The notes under the pieces are model-generated. The model had not been told where the DNA came from. It saw only the letters and a program-made list of their open reading frames with translations, and made no database searches. A program made the translations under genes and the position numbers. Shown piece after piece: positions 33,193-46,700 of a DNA stretch of 64,000 nt. Source of the stretch: Euborellia annulipes (lineage: Eukaryota > Arthropoda > Insecta > Dermaptera > Anisolabididae); contig JAKCPI010006205.1 of assembly GCA_023213315.1 (NCBI GenBank), positions 62,001 through 126,000 on the forward strand, written 5' to 3'. The stretch's first letter is position 1. Each line of letters starts with the position of its first letter.

Positions 33193-33978
33193 CAGGGGCG
33201 TACCGAGACAGTTGGGGGCCTAGGGCGTCACTAGAAGAGGGGGCCTATATACATTTTGTACCAGAGGTGTATATTGAATTTTTTCGGGGGGGGGGGGGAG
33301 GAAGGCAAAAATATCCCCTCTCTCCATACACAAAAATATTTTTAAAATACTGTATATACCCTCTATATCAGCGTTTTCCAAGCTGTGAGGCGCGCCTCCC
33401 TAGGGAGGTGCGGACTTAGTCTCAGGGGAGGCGCGAATATTAGCCACAGCGAGCAATTTTCCAAACTCAGCCAAAATTATTTATTTTATTGTGACGTTTA
33501 GGCCACTAGTGTATTCTTGAATGAAAATTTTGAATTAAAAATGACAATTTTAATTTTGAAATTAAAATTTCATTTATTCTCGCCTCCGGCTCTTAATAAG
33601 GCCGAAACGTCACAATAATTTTGACTACATAGGCCTATGACTAGGAATTTTTTTTTTTTTGACTCCGCTTTAATATAAATTTATATTTTTTAGCATTAAA
33701 AATTTTTGTTTTTGTATTATTTTACAAAATGGGGAGGGGGAGGCGTCATATGATTAAATATTTTTAAGGGAGGCGTTGTAAACCACTGCTCTATATACCC
33801 CGAGCCCTCTCGAAGACAAATTTTCAATAAATTTTTTTTTATCGAAATTTTTTTGTATTTACTTGAGCCCTGAGGCCCCAGGCCCTCTCAAAGACAAATA
33901 TTTGGGGGCCTATGCCGGCTCAGGGCCTGGGGCTGACTCCCCCTCCCCTCCCTCCCCCAGTCTCGGTCCCCCTCTTTG
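33193..33978. mobile_element. hAT-type miniature element, interrupted
   Basis: Termini are CAGGGGCGTACCGAGAC and GTCTCGGTCCCCCTCTTTG, imperfect inverted repeats. The flanks carry an exact 8-bp duplication GATTGGTT (33185-33192 and 33979-33986). It contains a younger hAT-type element at 33369-33788. Confidence 0.75.
33369..33788. mobile_element. hAT-type miniature element nested in another
   Basis: It starts CAGCGTTTTCCAA and ends GTAAACCACTG, with GGCGCGCCTCCC-type subterminal inverted repeats. The exact 8-bp duplication CTCTATAT lies at 33361-33368 and 33789-33796. The interior contains a short inverted repeat with GGCCGAAACGTCAC, a possible relic of the hammerhead-bearing family. Confidence 0.85.
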
Positions 33979-34514
33979 GATTGGTTGCAATTGTAAAAAA
34001 ATATAAATAATTCCCTATGTTTATAAATTTTACATCTTGACTTCTAATAAAGGCCTACTGGGGAAAACTAAATATGTCGTCACAAAAATTCTGGAGTGAT
34101 AAGCAAAGTGCACAACTTACCGAAGATAAGAGAAAGTTGTGCGCTGTGCCACCAGTCACACCACACCAGATTTTTATATTTAACATAGGCCTAAGGAGAA
34201 TGAGACCCAAAGATAAAGGAGAGATAAAAAATGATAATAAGATATACGTATTTGACTTCATTAATTAACTTTAAAACAAGAAAGATATAAAAATGCCCTT
34301 TGACTAAAACTAAAGGCTGGTTATAGAATAATTTCTTTAAGAAAACAAAGAGAATTTAGACAGGTTCAGACTTGACAGAGATAAGAGAAGTAAAGATTAA
34401 AAAATAAAATATTTTCGACTCAGAGAATATATTTTTCTGATTCAATTAATATTTGTATTGCTGTGTGTGTCTGATGTGATTTCTAATCAATAATAATATG
34501 AACTTGACTAATCA

Positions 34515-34605
34515 TGCCTGGACCCCAATATATGTCTAAGTTACCGAAAAGACTGTTCATATGTGTGTGTGAATGGGAAAAAAGTGACTGTTAAAAAAAA
34601 AAATT
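34515..34605 (+). repeat. SINE 3' half (family 1)
   Basis: ATGCCTGGACCCCAATATAT, AAGTTACCGAAAAGACTG, a TGTGTG stretch and an A-rich tail. The tRNA head is missing. Confidence 0.7.
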
Positions 34606-35545
34606 GACTAATCAAATTAAATTTGTAAATTTGATTAAATAATGAAAAAATAGGTGAAAGCCTGATTTAAGAGAAAGTGATATGTGCTAATAGTCACACC
34701 ACAATTTACTTGTAAGGAGTATAGAGAAAGATTTGCTATCAATGTCGAAATTAGACAAACAACCACTGACTTCATGGATTTATGAAAAATATTTTTAATA
34801 AATTAATATTCTATGTTACGACTAATAAAAATATTATTTAAATATTCTTTGAGCCTAAATGGGTGCTTGCTTGTTGTAATGTGGCATCATAGGCAACTTT
34901 TGTTTTAAGGTTATTTCGTATTGTGTTAGAGTCTGAGAAAATTCAGAAACGTTTTAGCCAAAAAGAGATGAAATATTCAGTGTTCCACCACTATAAATAG
35001 TACGTGGATATATGTGGATAAGCATGCCCAGAACTAATTTGTAAGATTTGCTATAGTATCTAATTAAAACAAATAGATCTATTCCGTTTTTTGATTGATA
35101 TTTTTTAATTTTAAATAAAACAATTTGTTTATATTCTATTATAATAAATGATGAGAGTTAGTTTTAATAAAGCTTATTGTAAAATGACCTATCGACGTAA
35201 AGCAAGTTTGATCATGAAAAAATATTTTATGGTAAATGAAAAATAAAATTTGCATAAAATTATCAATTAAAATGGAGAGTGAAAAAAAAGAGACAAATAT
35301 CAACAATATGCATTCATATAAGGTACAACACTATATTCAGATGGGGCCATGGCGTCATCTAAGATCCGAAAATAAGTTGTTTGACTCTGATAAATAAATT
35401 TAAAAAAAAAAATATCAACAATTTCTTGAATTATTTTATCAATTTTAAATATTAAATGACTAATGAGAATAATTAATAAATAATTAGCAATATCGAAGCG
35501 AAATACCTGGGTAAAAAGTCGAGAAACCCGGAGAGCGAGAGAGAG

Positions 35546-35821
35546 TTGGCCGGCCGGAATGATGGCTGCACAATAAATGAGGTGGCGTGGGGGTTTCTGG
35601 TCAAAAGTTACACATGTTCACTATTACTCAATGGTCGTCCCTCTACTGAGCTGTCTAGGCTAGATCAGTGTTCTCTTCTAAGCAGGCCTTATGGCGCCAA
35701 AGAAGGTGATTGGCTAATTAGTCAGAGGAGGGAGTTGGACGATTCTATTTTATTTAAATTAAAGGGGAGTCAGGTAATTAAGCTAACCTTTTCTTCTAAG
35801 CAGGCCTTATGGTGCTGGTGA
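35546..35821 (+). other. Unassigned 91-codon open frame in a less AT-rich patch
   Basis: An ATG-started frame of 91 codons lies in a patch of higher G+C that also contains the tandem duplication at 35674-35905. The second half of the ORF is within the duplicated unit. No family is recognised and no splice structure is evident. The patch may instead be a promoter or the first exon of a non-coding RNA. Confidence 0.15.
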
Positions 35822-35905
35822 TTGGCTAATTAATCAGAGGAGGGAGTTGGACGATTCTATTTTATTCAAATAAAAGGGGAGTCAGGTATTGAAAATTAGC
35901 TAACC
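35674..35905. repeat. Tandem duplication, two units of about 117 bp
   Basis: Two adjacent copies share TTCTAAGCAGGCCTTATGG, GTGATTGGCTAATTA and GGAGTTGGACGATTC. The first unit has a short extra segment (GCGCCAAAGAA) that the second lacks, and the second has extra bases near its end. Divergence is low, so the duplication is fairly recent. Confidence 0.85.
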
Positions 35906-35926
35906 TTTTCTTATGTATTTTGAATG

Positions 35927-36063
35927 GGTCGTTTTGATAACTTACCTACCCCAACATTAAAATAGCCTCCTTATGGGAGAAATACTGGTGTTTGTCCTTA
36001 GGCTGTTTTAATGGGCTAGGGAGGCTATTTTAATGTTGGGCTAGGTAAGTTATCAAAACGACC
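35927..36063. repeat. Palindromic element, arms about 49 bp
   Basis: GGTCGTTTTGATAACTTACC at the left returns inverted at the right end, and the complementarity continues through AACATTAAAATAGCCTCC. The loop is about 40 bp. It probably is a miniature inverted-repeat element or foldback unit. Confidence 0.7.
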
Positions 36064-37319
36064 TATGTGTAATGAATACTTAAATATTAAGGCAATACAA
36101 AATATCTTTAAGATTTATTTTTTATTAAATTAATTTCACTTCTGGTGTGATGGTCGCACAGCACACAACTTTCTCTTATCTTTGCTAATTGAAAGTTGTG
36201 TTCTGTGCTTGTCAAAGCAGATATAATGACCATTAATAAGCATGTGATTCTGATAAAATAATATCATTGTTATTACCCGTGTAAGGGGTGTTAGAATTCA
36301 AGTTGTAAAATTATAAACATAGAAAAATATTTATTTATTTTTAAGGTATTTTTCCACATCGAAGGCCATTTAGACCCCGACTCTATTTATTTCGTTTGGA
36401 TTGGTAGCCAATCCAATATAGAGTTAAGTTTATATTATAGTTTTTTTTTTTTTTAAATCTTTTCGGCAATTTATATACAGTATATTATAGTTAAGGAACA
36501 ATAAGGAAAATGGTATGAGTGATGGTCTTATTATGTTATCGTGGTGGCTCAAATGTTTTTTCCTAATGTCTGTCATAAAATAACATTGGCCTTCTACTTT
36601 CGTGACTTCGAACGAGGCTTATAATATTATTTTTTTTTTTACTCTACTGATTAAGACAAATTTCAGGGGCGAATAGGTTGATTAGTAACTTTAAAATGGA
36701 ATTAAAAAAAAAAATAAAACTAAAGGGCTTATTATTTTAATGTATTTAAATAAATATTTTTTTTTTTTCATTTGAAATAAACATAACAACGATGACTTTG
36801 TTATAAAATACATGTTTTTAATAAAATTATCAATAATAATAATACACTAAATTCTTGGCCATGGAATTAATTAATTTTTTCTATAATTCTGTACATAGTA
36901 TGTTAAAAAAAAAAACTTTATAAATAACATTTTTTTATTTTCTATCCCCTATTTAATAGGAATTGAAAAAACACATAAAAATGACTTAAAATTATATAAT
37001 CTATTTATTTATATATATATATATACATGTATATGTATATATTTTATATATGTATATATCACAAAAACATTGACGTAATATTTTGAAGCTGCCAAGACCA
37101 AATAAGCAATCAAAATCATTATAATACTGATCAAATGATCGTTTTCCTTTAAGAAAAAAAAGTTATCAGTAGTAGTATCATTATCATCATCTTATATATT
37201 TATATAATATTGTATATAAAATTCATAACAAATTTATATATATTTATATTTTTATGCAATTATAAAATACAAAGTGTTTATAAAGACCTTGCGCACTTTC
37301 TTATTTAATAATTTCACTT

Positions 37320-37415
37320 TTGCGGGGCGGCGCGCCGGAATGGGGGGCCGCCGGGGGGGAACCGGGGGGGGGGGAAAAAAGGAAAAAAAAAAAAAGGGAG
37401 GGGGGGGGGGGGGGT
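37320..37415. other. G-rich low-complexity block
   Basis: GGGGCGGCGCGCCGGAATGG is followed by G and A runs to 37414. Composition is extreme for this genome and like the block at 53.0 kb. No flanking repeat structure was found. Confidence 0.5.
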
Positions 37416-37780
37416 GTATACTCGTATACACTCTACTAAAATTTGAAGGTTTTGATTTTAATTGAATCTTTCATTTCATTCAATTAATTAAATTAATTTC
37501 TTTTTACTATACAAAAATGATACTTTAAGGACTCCATAAACATAGTCACAGATAGATAGGTAGATTTTACTTTTGAAAAGCACAATATATTTAATCCTGT
37601 TTTAATCCTTGCACCAATAATAATTCCTATTCTTAGTCAATATATGTATTTTAATCGAATCATAAAAGTATTTTGTTGAAAAGTTCCTTATCAGACGGAA
37701 ACGTTATTGTATTAAATAAAAAGAAAGAAAACTCGTATTACTTTTATTGATATTTTACTCGTCCACCTTTGTCAGGTTGT

Positions 37781-37985
37781 CAGTGAGGCTCAATATTAAG
37801 TCCCACCCATGCGTTTTCTACATGTGATTATTTCAGTGTTTTTATAAAAGAAAATGGAAATCTTCATTGGAAATTTTCTAGGTTTGAAGTTTCTATTAAA
37901 ATATATATATATATTTTTTTTTTTAAACAATGAAATAATCACTAGTAGAAAACGCATGGGTGGGACTTTATATTGTCCCTCACTG
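37781..37985. mobile_element. Tc1/mariner-like miniature element
   Basis: Same family as 32647-32865: CAGTGAGGCTCAATATTAAG at the left, AATATTGTCCCTCACTG at the right with TA following. The left TA is lost. The interior holds a TA microsatellite. Confidence 0.8.
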
Positions 37986-37999
37986 TACCTAGTTAATGT

Positions 38000-40000
38000 A
38001 TAACAAGTTAAAATATTATAAATTCATTTTCTAAAGAATAAAAAAAATTCTATTGGTCTTTCTTTTTTGATTAAAAAATGAATGAATGAAAGTTTTATTA
38101 GTTTTGAAAAAAATCTATAGTAATCGAGAAATTTATAAACACCTTGTATTAATATAATATATTGAGAATAATAATAATAATTAATGTTGATTCAACATTT
38201 TTCTTTATTTTCCAAGCACGGGCCTTTTGGTGGAATTAATAAACTAACATGTAAATATTTGAAATTCAAGATCAGGAAGAAAATAAATTTATTTTTTAAT
38301 ATAGTATATCTTATTTTATATATATTTATATATACAATAAAGACAACATACATCTATATTATTTATTTTTTTAAGAAGAGTGGCTCTTCTATTATTATAT
38401 TGCAACAATGAAAGCGAATATTTTATTTCCTGGAATATATCGAGATATAAATATTATTGAATCATTGAATAACTATATTAAAAAAAAATTAACTCAGAGC
38501 ATAGATATGAAAGTATAAAGTATAAAATTTCGCTTCCATTGCTCTATTTCCATAAAACAAAATCCTGATCTTCCATTTCAGACTTAAAACATGACATAGA
38601 TTAAAAATATCTATAGAAATTTGGAGAAAAATTAAAGAGATATTAAATAAATATATGATATATTTATAAATGTATTTATAATGAATTTAGGTAGCGAATT
38701 TTTTAATTTATCGGGGAAAAAATTTTTTTTTTTAATTTATTTTCTGCTATCAATTGCCACTAATAAATTTTTTAAAGAAAAATTTAGAACCAAAATAGGG
38801 CCTAATTCAAATTTAAAAAAAAAAATAAAAGATAGGCAAGAATAGGAATGAATTACCCTTGATAGAGAATATATTTTAATTATAATAATTTCAGCAACGA
38901 GGAATTCAATATATCTCTGTATTGGTGAACACAAATAAAATAAAAATATAAAATTTGTGTATGATTCAAAAAGATTGATTGATCATCCACTTTCAACTAT
39001 CAGGGTAAATTATAATTAAGCAATAATTTTAAATTTTTTATAAAAATATTATTAGAAAAGTGATTATTCATAAAGATTTTTAATCATGCAATGGATAAAT
39101 TAACAAATTCGCTCCTAATAATTATACGGTATAAAAAAATCATTTGTGTTCCATATAATTATTAAAGAGACTGTAGTTATTTATTTAAAGTTTATTTATA
39201 TGAGACAAGTAAATGAGAAAGAAGTAAATATTTCTGGAACACACAACATTTATATATATTATAAATTTTGTATTTTCTTTTAATAACATTTATAAAATGG
39301 AACACAGAATTTTAAAAAATCAAAAAATTTTTCTATTTGATTAATGTATAAAAATAGGAGATTTCTTTTTATTTTAAATTGACCTAGATTAAGAAATTTA
39401 TAATTTTGTCAATCAAATAAATATTTTGTATTTTTTTTTTTGTTCCAGGATCTATGCGTCTTTTTTTTTTTAGGAAGACCGAGGAAACAGTGCAGGAGCC
39501 TACACCAGAAAAAGCAATGGCGAATTCATGAATTCCTTCTAATAATACAAAATGTTTGTCAAGTTTATATCTTCTTTTAAAGGAAAAAAGATAAATAAGT
39601 TTTTACTTTCTCTTACTCTGAAGAAATATTCTGCCCTACTAAGCACAAAGGGGATATCTACATTTTGATGATATAAAATGGAAAAAATGAGATTGCAAGT
39701 TCACACCTCTTGTTTGTTGTATCATTTTTAGATTGTAAACAATAAATAGTACCACAATCAATCCATTTACCAATTTGCCTCTAATTAAATACTCTTTTAT
39801 TAACATAAAAAGTATTTATTTAAGTAATAGATAGGGTTGAAAGTCTTATTCACTTCATATAAAAACTAAATATACGCATTTAAAAAAATAAATCCTATTT
39901 GAAATAGAAGAAATAGACATTTTTTTGGCATAAATCGTGATTCATTTTAACAAATAATAATACAAAAAGTGATTAATCAGCCGAAACAACGTATTTTATT
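38000..40000. other. AT-rich stretch without recognisable features
   Basis: Very AT-rich between two miniature elements. It contains TA tracts and T-runs only. An isolated CTTTCTCTTACTC at about 39605 may be the end of a two-hairpin repeat. Confidence 0.5.
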
Positions 40001-40007
40001 GTAAATA

Positions 40008-40291
40008 CAGTAGAGTCTTGCTAATCAAGCCTGAACAGGAGCTATGCCGGATTCTGAAAATGACTGATTATCCGAAATTACCCACATTTAATAAATAATT
40101 GTATATATATATATATATATTAATTGTCCACATTTAATACAATGCAAAATTTATTCTTAAAAATCTGAAATGACACCTAGTTTTCTTTATTACCCCTTTT
40201 TTGCTACAATATCCCGAAGAAGTGGCTTTTCAACATGCCGGATTAGCCGGTATGCCGGAGTATCGAAGTCTGGATTAGCAAGACTCCACTG
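40008..40291. mobile_element. pogo-like miniature element
   Basis: Termini CAGTAGAGTCTTGCTAATC and GATTAGCAAGACTCCACTG are flanked by TA on both sides. Subterminal CCGGA/TCCGG repeats are typical of pogo/Tigger-type ends. 284 bp, non-coding. Confidence 0.85.
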
Positions 40292-40299
40292 TAATTATT

Positions 40300-42490
40300 A
40301 TTTACTAAATTGTCAACGATTTATGTCAAAAAAATATATTTTATTTCTAATAACAATAATCCTGAAATACTCTATAATCTAATATTCATAGTTCCTATTT
40401 ATTTTATTTTTCAAAATAATTTTTTTTTTTTTTATAGACTGAATAAAATAATACTTTTCAACTCTAACTATTGATCACTATTCTCTACAGTGGGTGGGTA
40501 CAAATTACTGCAAGCATTTTTTTTCTGTAGCTGCAAATACAGCAGGTTTTGTCACTTACAACTAAATATCCTTATAACAAAACCTACGATTTTTGCAGAT
40601 ACTTAAAAAAAATAGACTTTTTTTACGGAATATATTTATTTTTTTTTTATTTATTAGACCGGCAGCCAGAGGCTTAAAGAAAATATTTAAAGGTTAAACA
40701 ACTTATTATTACTTGTTTGACAAAAAGACACTTAATAACCTTTAACGAATATCAATTCATCCAAAAATAGCAGATACCACTTTTGTCCTTAGTAGGGCAG
40801 TATAAAATGTCATAATAGTCCTGATAATTAATCAGAAAAAAGAGGAGAGGTAGCTAAAAGAATTCAAATTTTCTATTATTTTGCTATTCAGCAGGAGATT
40901 TTTCGTTCCTTATTTAAGGATAAGAGCTTTTTGCCAGTCCTGGGTCAGCTTCGTTCTGTGTTAAATCAATATGAAGCAACCATACACGAGGTTTATCTGC
41001 CATATCCTTATATACAAAAATAGATTGTTCAAAGTAAAATTTGAGTACAATTTTATAATTAAAAAACTATCCAATTATCTAAAAAATAAAACAAATGGTC
41101 ACAAACATACGAAAAATATACCCTATAACCTATATCATAAGGCAAGTCACCATCTGTTCTTTTATTTATTTATTAATCTTCTATTAGTAGTTTTTTAATT
41201 ATAAATTTATACTAGTTATTTTTACAAATAACTTTGAGGATCCTATTTTAGTCCTCGATTTAATTTAGAAAATTTTGGCTGCCTCTTCTCTTTTTCACTC
41301 CATTTCTCCTTATTTTAAATAGTTTATTTTATTTTAAAAAAATTTTCTTAAAAAAATTATAGCCGGGTCATTATTCGGAATATTAAAGAAAAATTCGCCA
41401 TTGCCATATAAAGAGATTTTAAATTTTGTTCCTCGGTTAAAAGAAGAGAGGCAGGCAATAAGATATAAACAGGGTGAATATCTATTGATAGAGATATATA
41501 GATAGATAAAGTGGCACTAAAACACAGGAAGGCCCTTGCAGTATGTACCAGGTATGTGGGTGTGAGTGTCTCTCTTTCACGGAAATATCACAGAAAAGTA
41601 CATTTTGCACTTAGGGATGGCGAGGGGAAGAAGGAACTTCCTCCTCCAGAGTCCTCTTCAGCCTTTAAGGGATTTTGACACATTTTTAATCTAAATTCTA
41701 AGCCTATTTTTTCTCTCTCCCTCCCTCATATATATGACTTTGTTCTTTCATTTTAATAATAATATACAACAAAAATATACAAGGTGCATTTGTATATTTT
41801 GTTTATGTTTAATATATCCACCCCCTTCCCCTTCTAAATATTATCAAAATAAAGCAACAAAGATTAAAAGTTAAATGGCACACTCTTAAAAAAATCTTCA
41901 TTTATCTTTCTTCATTTTGACTCTAATAATTTTAAATTAATTATTATTAATTATTATATTAATTATGATTAATTGAGAATAATCATGAAAAAAACAAATC
42001 TGATTTATTCTCCTTGGGTGATAAAAAATATGTGCATAAAAGTAGAAAAATGCATTATTAAATTTGATATTTTCGGTCTATATATATATGAGAATTATAA
42101 ATGTTTAAAATGTTAAAAGTTAAAAACCTAAAAGTATTTTTACAAATCTATGGTTGACAGGCACGTAGTCAGGGGGAGGGAAGTTCAGTCCAACGATACT
42201 CTTTAAATCAGTATCATTGAATAAAATTATAATAAACCGCCCGAAAAGAAATCCTGGCTACGGGCCTGATGGTTGTATAAATTTGTTTTTGAAGTGAAAG
42301 TTGTGACTGTGGATATTTAGTAAAGAAAGTGTAGAGGCAGAGGTAGAGGCAGCCAAGAACTGATACTCTGATTGCTTTGCCAATTGGCCGGAAATGTTTT
42401 TGTGCATTTATTATGCTCCATCTTCAATCTTCTAAACGGAGTATATATTGCACAGAGATGATCCAATAATAAAGCATATATGTTTCTTAA
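40300..42490. other. AT-rich region without recognised genes
   Basis: Only a small diverged inverted pair (GGCACGTAGTCAGGGGGA / CCTGGCTACGGGCCTG, 42162-42269) stands out, probably a short decayed transposon. It lies downstream of the NAB stop and may include NAB 3' UTR near its right end. Confidence 0.4.
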
Positions 42491-42499
42491 ATAAATAAT

Positions 42500-42815
42500 A
42501 AACTATTTTACTTGGCAAAACACAAATGAGCATGATTCGACATCATTGAACAAAATGTTTTGTCATTGAGCGTTTTGCTCAATCGGTGTGCGTTGGCATT
42601 GGACAAAATGTTCGGCCATTGAGCAAAAAATGCCAACGCACTCCGATTAGGCAAAACGAATGACAAAATATTTTGTCCGATGGCAGAACATTTTGCTGAA
42701 TGGAAAAACATTTTGTTCAATGGCAAAACATTTTGCCTAATTCCATTGAGCAAAACGTTTAGTTCTTGGACAAAACATTTTGTCCAAGAGCGTTTTGCTC
42801 AATTGATGTGCGTTC
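42500..42815. repeat. Cluster of AAAACATTTTG-type palindromic motifs
   Basis: Variants of GGACAAAATGTTTTGTCC, GCAAAACATTTTGCC and ATTGAGCAAAACG occur about a dozen times in both orientations, with GTGCGTTGGCATTG and its complement as an internal inverted pair. It resembles a satellite-like or foldback element. No ends are resolved. Confidence 0.65.
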
Positions 42816-43333
42816 AGCGTTAATGAGCTTAATTGATAAGAGTCAAATATATTAGAGTATCATTTCTTAGCATTTCTTGCCTTTGGCTCTACACATTCTT
42901 CACTAAAGCTGGAAAGTATACCATCAAAATGAATTTTTCGATTAAATGTTCCATAGCGCCTGCCTCATTCAGTTGTTAATTTCTTGTAAGATTATACAAC
43001 TGATTGACTTGGTATATACATTTGTAATAGAAAAATCCATTAATGATCATTTGGGTTGTATACCTTCCAAAAAACAGAAAAAAAAAGAATTTATGATGAG
43101 AAGTGGTTGTAGATACCGAAAGAATTTATGTACATCATGGCAGAATCCTAACTTTTATTTTTTTATAAAATCAATAATTAAATTTTTTTTTAAGAGGCTT
43201 GCACAAGTGAGATGATAACTCTGTTACAGAGAGAGGGAGAGTGAGAGAATGAAGGCTAATATGTGCTTTGAGATCCAGGAGGGATGCTGCGCAGGGCAGA
43301 GGAGGACGCTGCGTCAGTGCGTCGCTGCGTCAT

Positions 43334-43742
43334 TCAGTCGGCGGACTCAGCAACTACCGCCTCCGCTTTAATCTGCAGAGCCGGAGACATAGAAAGTGCA
43401 GGATTCGCCACGGCGATGATGTTGCCGCCGCCTCCCGAGGCGATCACCTGGTAACAATAAAAATAATATGTGAGTTTTTATGGCAATAAATACAAAATAC
43501 ATTCTTTCTAAAAATAACAATCGCTTGACTACGAGTATGTTTCTCAGCCCTCCATATAGCCTAGCTATTCTCACTTCATGATTTAGCACCGTCGTGTTTT
43601 CAAAGCACAAGAAATTAATTAAAAGCTCTTTTTTTGCTAAAGAAAAAAAATCTCAATTCAATATTGTCTTTGAATTTTATATCACGCCTTCAGTAATAAA
43701 CTTCTTTTTCTACTATTGATTGAAAAAAATACCTCCTTCATA

Positions 43743-43795
<53 letters not shown>

Positions 43796-46700
43796 ATGTT
43801 CAGACCATGAGAGAAGATTGTTCTCCGTTAGCAGTTGTTAATAAAGTAAAATTGTTTTTTTTTCTCCATCATTTTATTGTCTCCCTATAGTTAAAAAAAA
43901 AATGTTCATAATTCCCGAGGAGTTGTCTGTCACACGCATCCGCTTTTTTTGTGACTCTGCCAAGCAGAACATTAAAAAAATAACCTTTGAATTGTATTAG
44001 TATTATTACTAAGAGTAAGACTAGAAAAAAATGTTTATTTGAATATAATATGACAAAAGTGAGTTAGAAAGAAGAGAAAGAAAAAAAATGAGAGTAACAA
44101 ATCGATTACATACAATAATAAATTTGATTAAAAAAAAAAGAAAATAGAATTATATAAACAGTGGCGTCATTTAGAGGGGGCAGGGGGCATTTGCCCCCCC
44201 CCCCCTTTATAAAATTATTAAAAATAATAAAATATTATTCTAAATAAAATATTTCAAAATATATCTAGGAGTATAAAAACTGTACAAAATTAAACAATTA
44301 ATTAAATTAAATATCTTTTGGCCAAATTTGAGTATCTATTTGTAAGTAAATTTTAATAAAAAAAAAGTTTCCTCCCCCAAGAAAAAGTTGAAATGACGCC
44401 ACTGTAAATAAAAAAATATATTGAACAACAATATTTTAATTAAAATAAAATGTTTAATTTTTAAAAATTATTTTTTTTTTCATAAGGACTTTCGACTTTT
44501 GTCAGGTGGATTGAAGAAGAAGGAAGAACTGAATAACTGAATGGGGTAAGAGGTTGATGAAAAGCAAGATATTTTAAAATTGGTATAAATATATAGGGTC
44601 TATATATTATAAATAGAAAGGATATTAGAACTAAGGAAGTAGAGTTAATGAGATTGAACTGAAAAGAAAAGTATTATATAAAACTTGTAATTTGACTTTA
44701 AGTGGAGAGAAGCATCACACAAGGAAAGTTTAGAGGGGATGTTATACTACTTCTTTCATCTAGATTTTGTATAGATGGAGCTACAGCCTAAATGTCTTGA
44801 ACGAGACTCAAATTGGTGTTTTTCGAGTGAACAGAACTACGGGTTATTTTTATTCAATTTTATATAGATGAAACCCACCTGGACCCTGGCTTCCGGGAAG
44901 GCTTCCTCGGTATCTGTAATATCCAGACTTCGATTGGCCGAGTTCTGTTGGCTAGCTACCATCTCCTTAACTACTCGGAGACCCTCATCCAGGAGCGCTT
45001 CCTGTACCATCTGGGGGCATTGAAATTTAATCAGTACATTTTCTCTCTCTTCTTTCATTAATTAGGCCAATTATTTAATTAATCTTACATATGTGACCGT
45101 GCACATGAAAAGGTACCAAATCTTCAGTTGGCTAAATCTTCAGGAGAGCCGATTTACTAAAAAAGTTGAAAAAATCCATTTTTTTTTTCATTTTTTATTA
45201 CTGATTCTGATTCCCTAGTTCATCTTATATGTTGAAATATTCGATTCATCAGAATCGATATATTTTATATAAAAAAAAAATAGAAAAAAGCAGGTTTTCC
45301 ATAACCAAAATTATAAAAATTTATATCTTCCAAAAACAAAAAAAAAATGCCGTCTTGCTCAGCAGGATGTGTTCTGTACAGAAAGCATAAAAACTCAATT
45401 TTGAACCCGATGAAGATTTGGTACCTTTTCATGTGGACGGTCACATAGAAAAAAAAAACCGTAAACCATATGAGAAAAGATTAATAATAGCCCTAATTAG
45501 AAATTTTGTTAAAATTTTTTAAACATTTAAAAGTTTTCAAATATATTAATTTTAATTAAATAATAAATATTTTTTACCTGATGAATAACATAAATTTGAA
45601 TAAGAAAATTAACAAAAACACATCAATAGAACAACGACTATTAAAATCAAAATCAAAGATTTCACTTTTCTCTTTTAAATATTTATATAGGCTAATACAA
45701 TTTTATTTAATAAAGAGAAAATTTAACATTAAAATAATTACTTTTTTTTTAATTAATCAAAAATTAATTCTTAATAAATTTGAATATAATAATTAATAAG
45801 AAAAACATGAGTGTATGACCCCAAGTAAAATTTCACTGAGATCTTTGATTTTTGAATTCGTTGTTTCTGGTTGTGTACATACTACCGGATGAGTCTGCGC
45901 GTGTGAATGTCAAATGTTGGTGGCATGCATAAAGCCGAGACAAGCAGGCAGGTAGGTAGGTGTATGTTAGTGCGTTAAAGTTTTTCTTTCTCCCTGGCAG
46001 CGTGCGGATTCTCCACTCCCGTCAATAACCACCATAACAAACAATAACGAGAACAATAACAGCTGCAGCGATAGCAATAATGCAACAGAAATCACAGATT
46101 AACAACAATATCCTGAACTTCATGTATCATTGAAAAAATTTTCATTAAGATAAATTAAATCTAAACTTTGTTATACTCAGTTGTTATACTATGCTCATTT
46201 TATTATACTATATTATTCCTAAATAACATGTAGGAGATATAATTTGATATTCATTTGAATTTGTAAAAAATTAATTTTTTTAGCATATAATATTAAAGAA
46301 AAAAATTCACACGGTTAAAATTTAGTCTTCTTTTGATCAAATCCAAATATCACAAACCAGTTGTTTGTATTTGAGAGAATATAGATAAAAAAAAAAAATG
46401 TAAGTATAACAGAAATATTAATTTTCGTATAACATTATCATCATATAACAAAATTAAGATTTATTTTTACTAATCACATATATTTCTGAATCTGTCTTTA
46501 TTCATTTTAATATTTTTTATTTCTAATAAATATTCTAAGAAAATGAAGCAAAAATTCGATTGATGATAGCATTGAACCGAAACGAAGTTGAGATGACATT
46601 TAAAAAAAAATAAAAAATATTATTCTATACTCGTTGATTTTTTTTTTTTTTTTTTACTCCTTCAATATTCTTAGAGCTTTAGAAATAAAAAATTTAATTT

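Noticed and set aside
42540..42815. CRISPR-like array of repeated short palindromes
   Set aside because: Spacing is irregular, motifs occur in both orientations, and the host is a eukaryotic genome.
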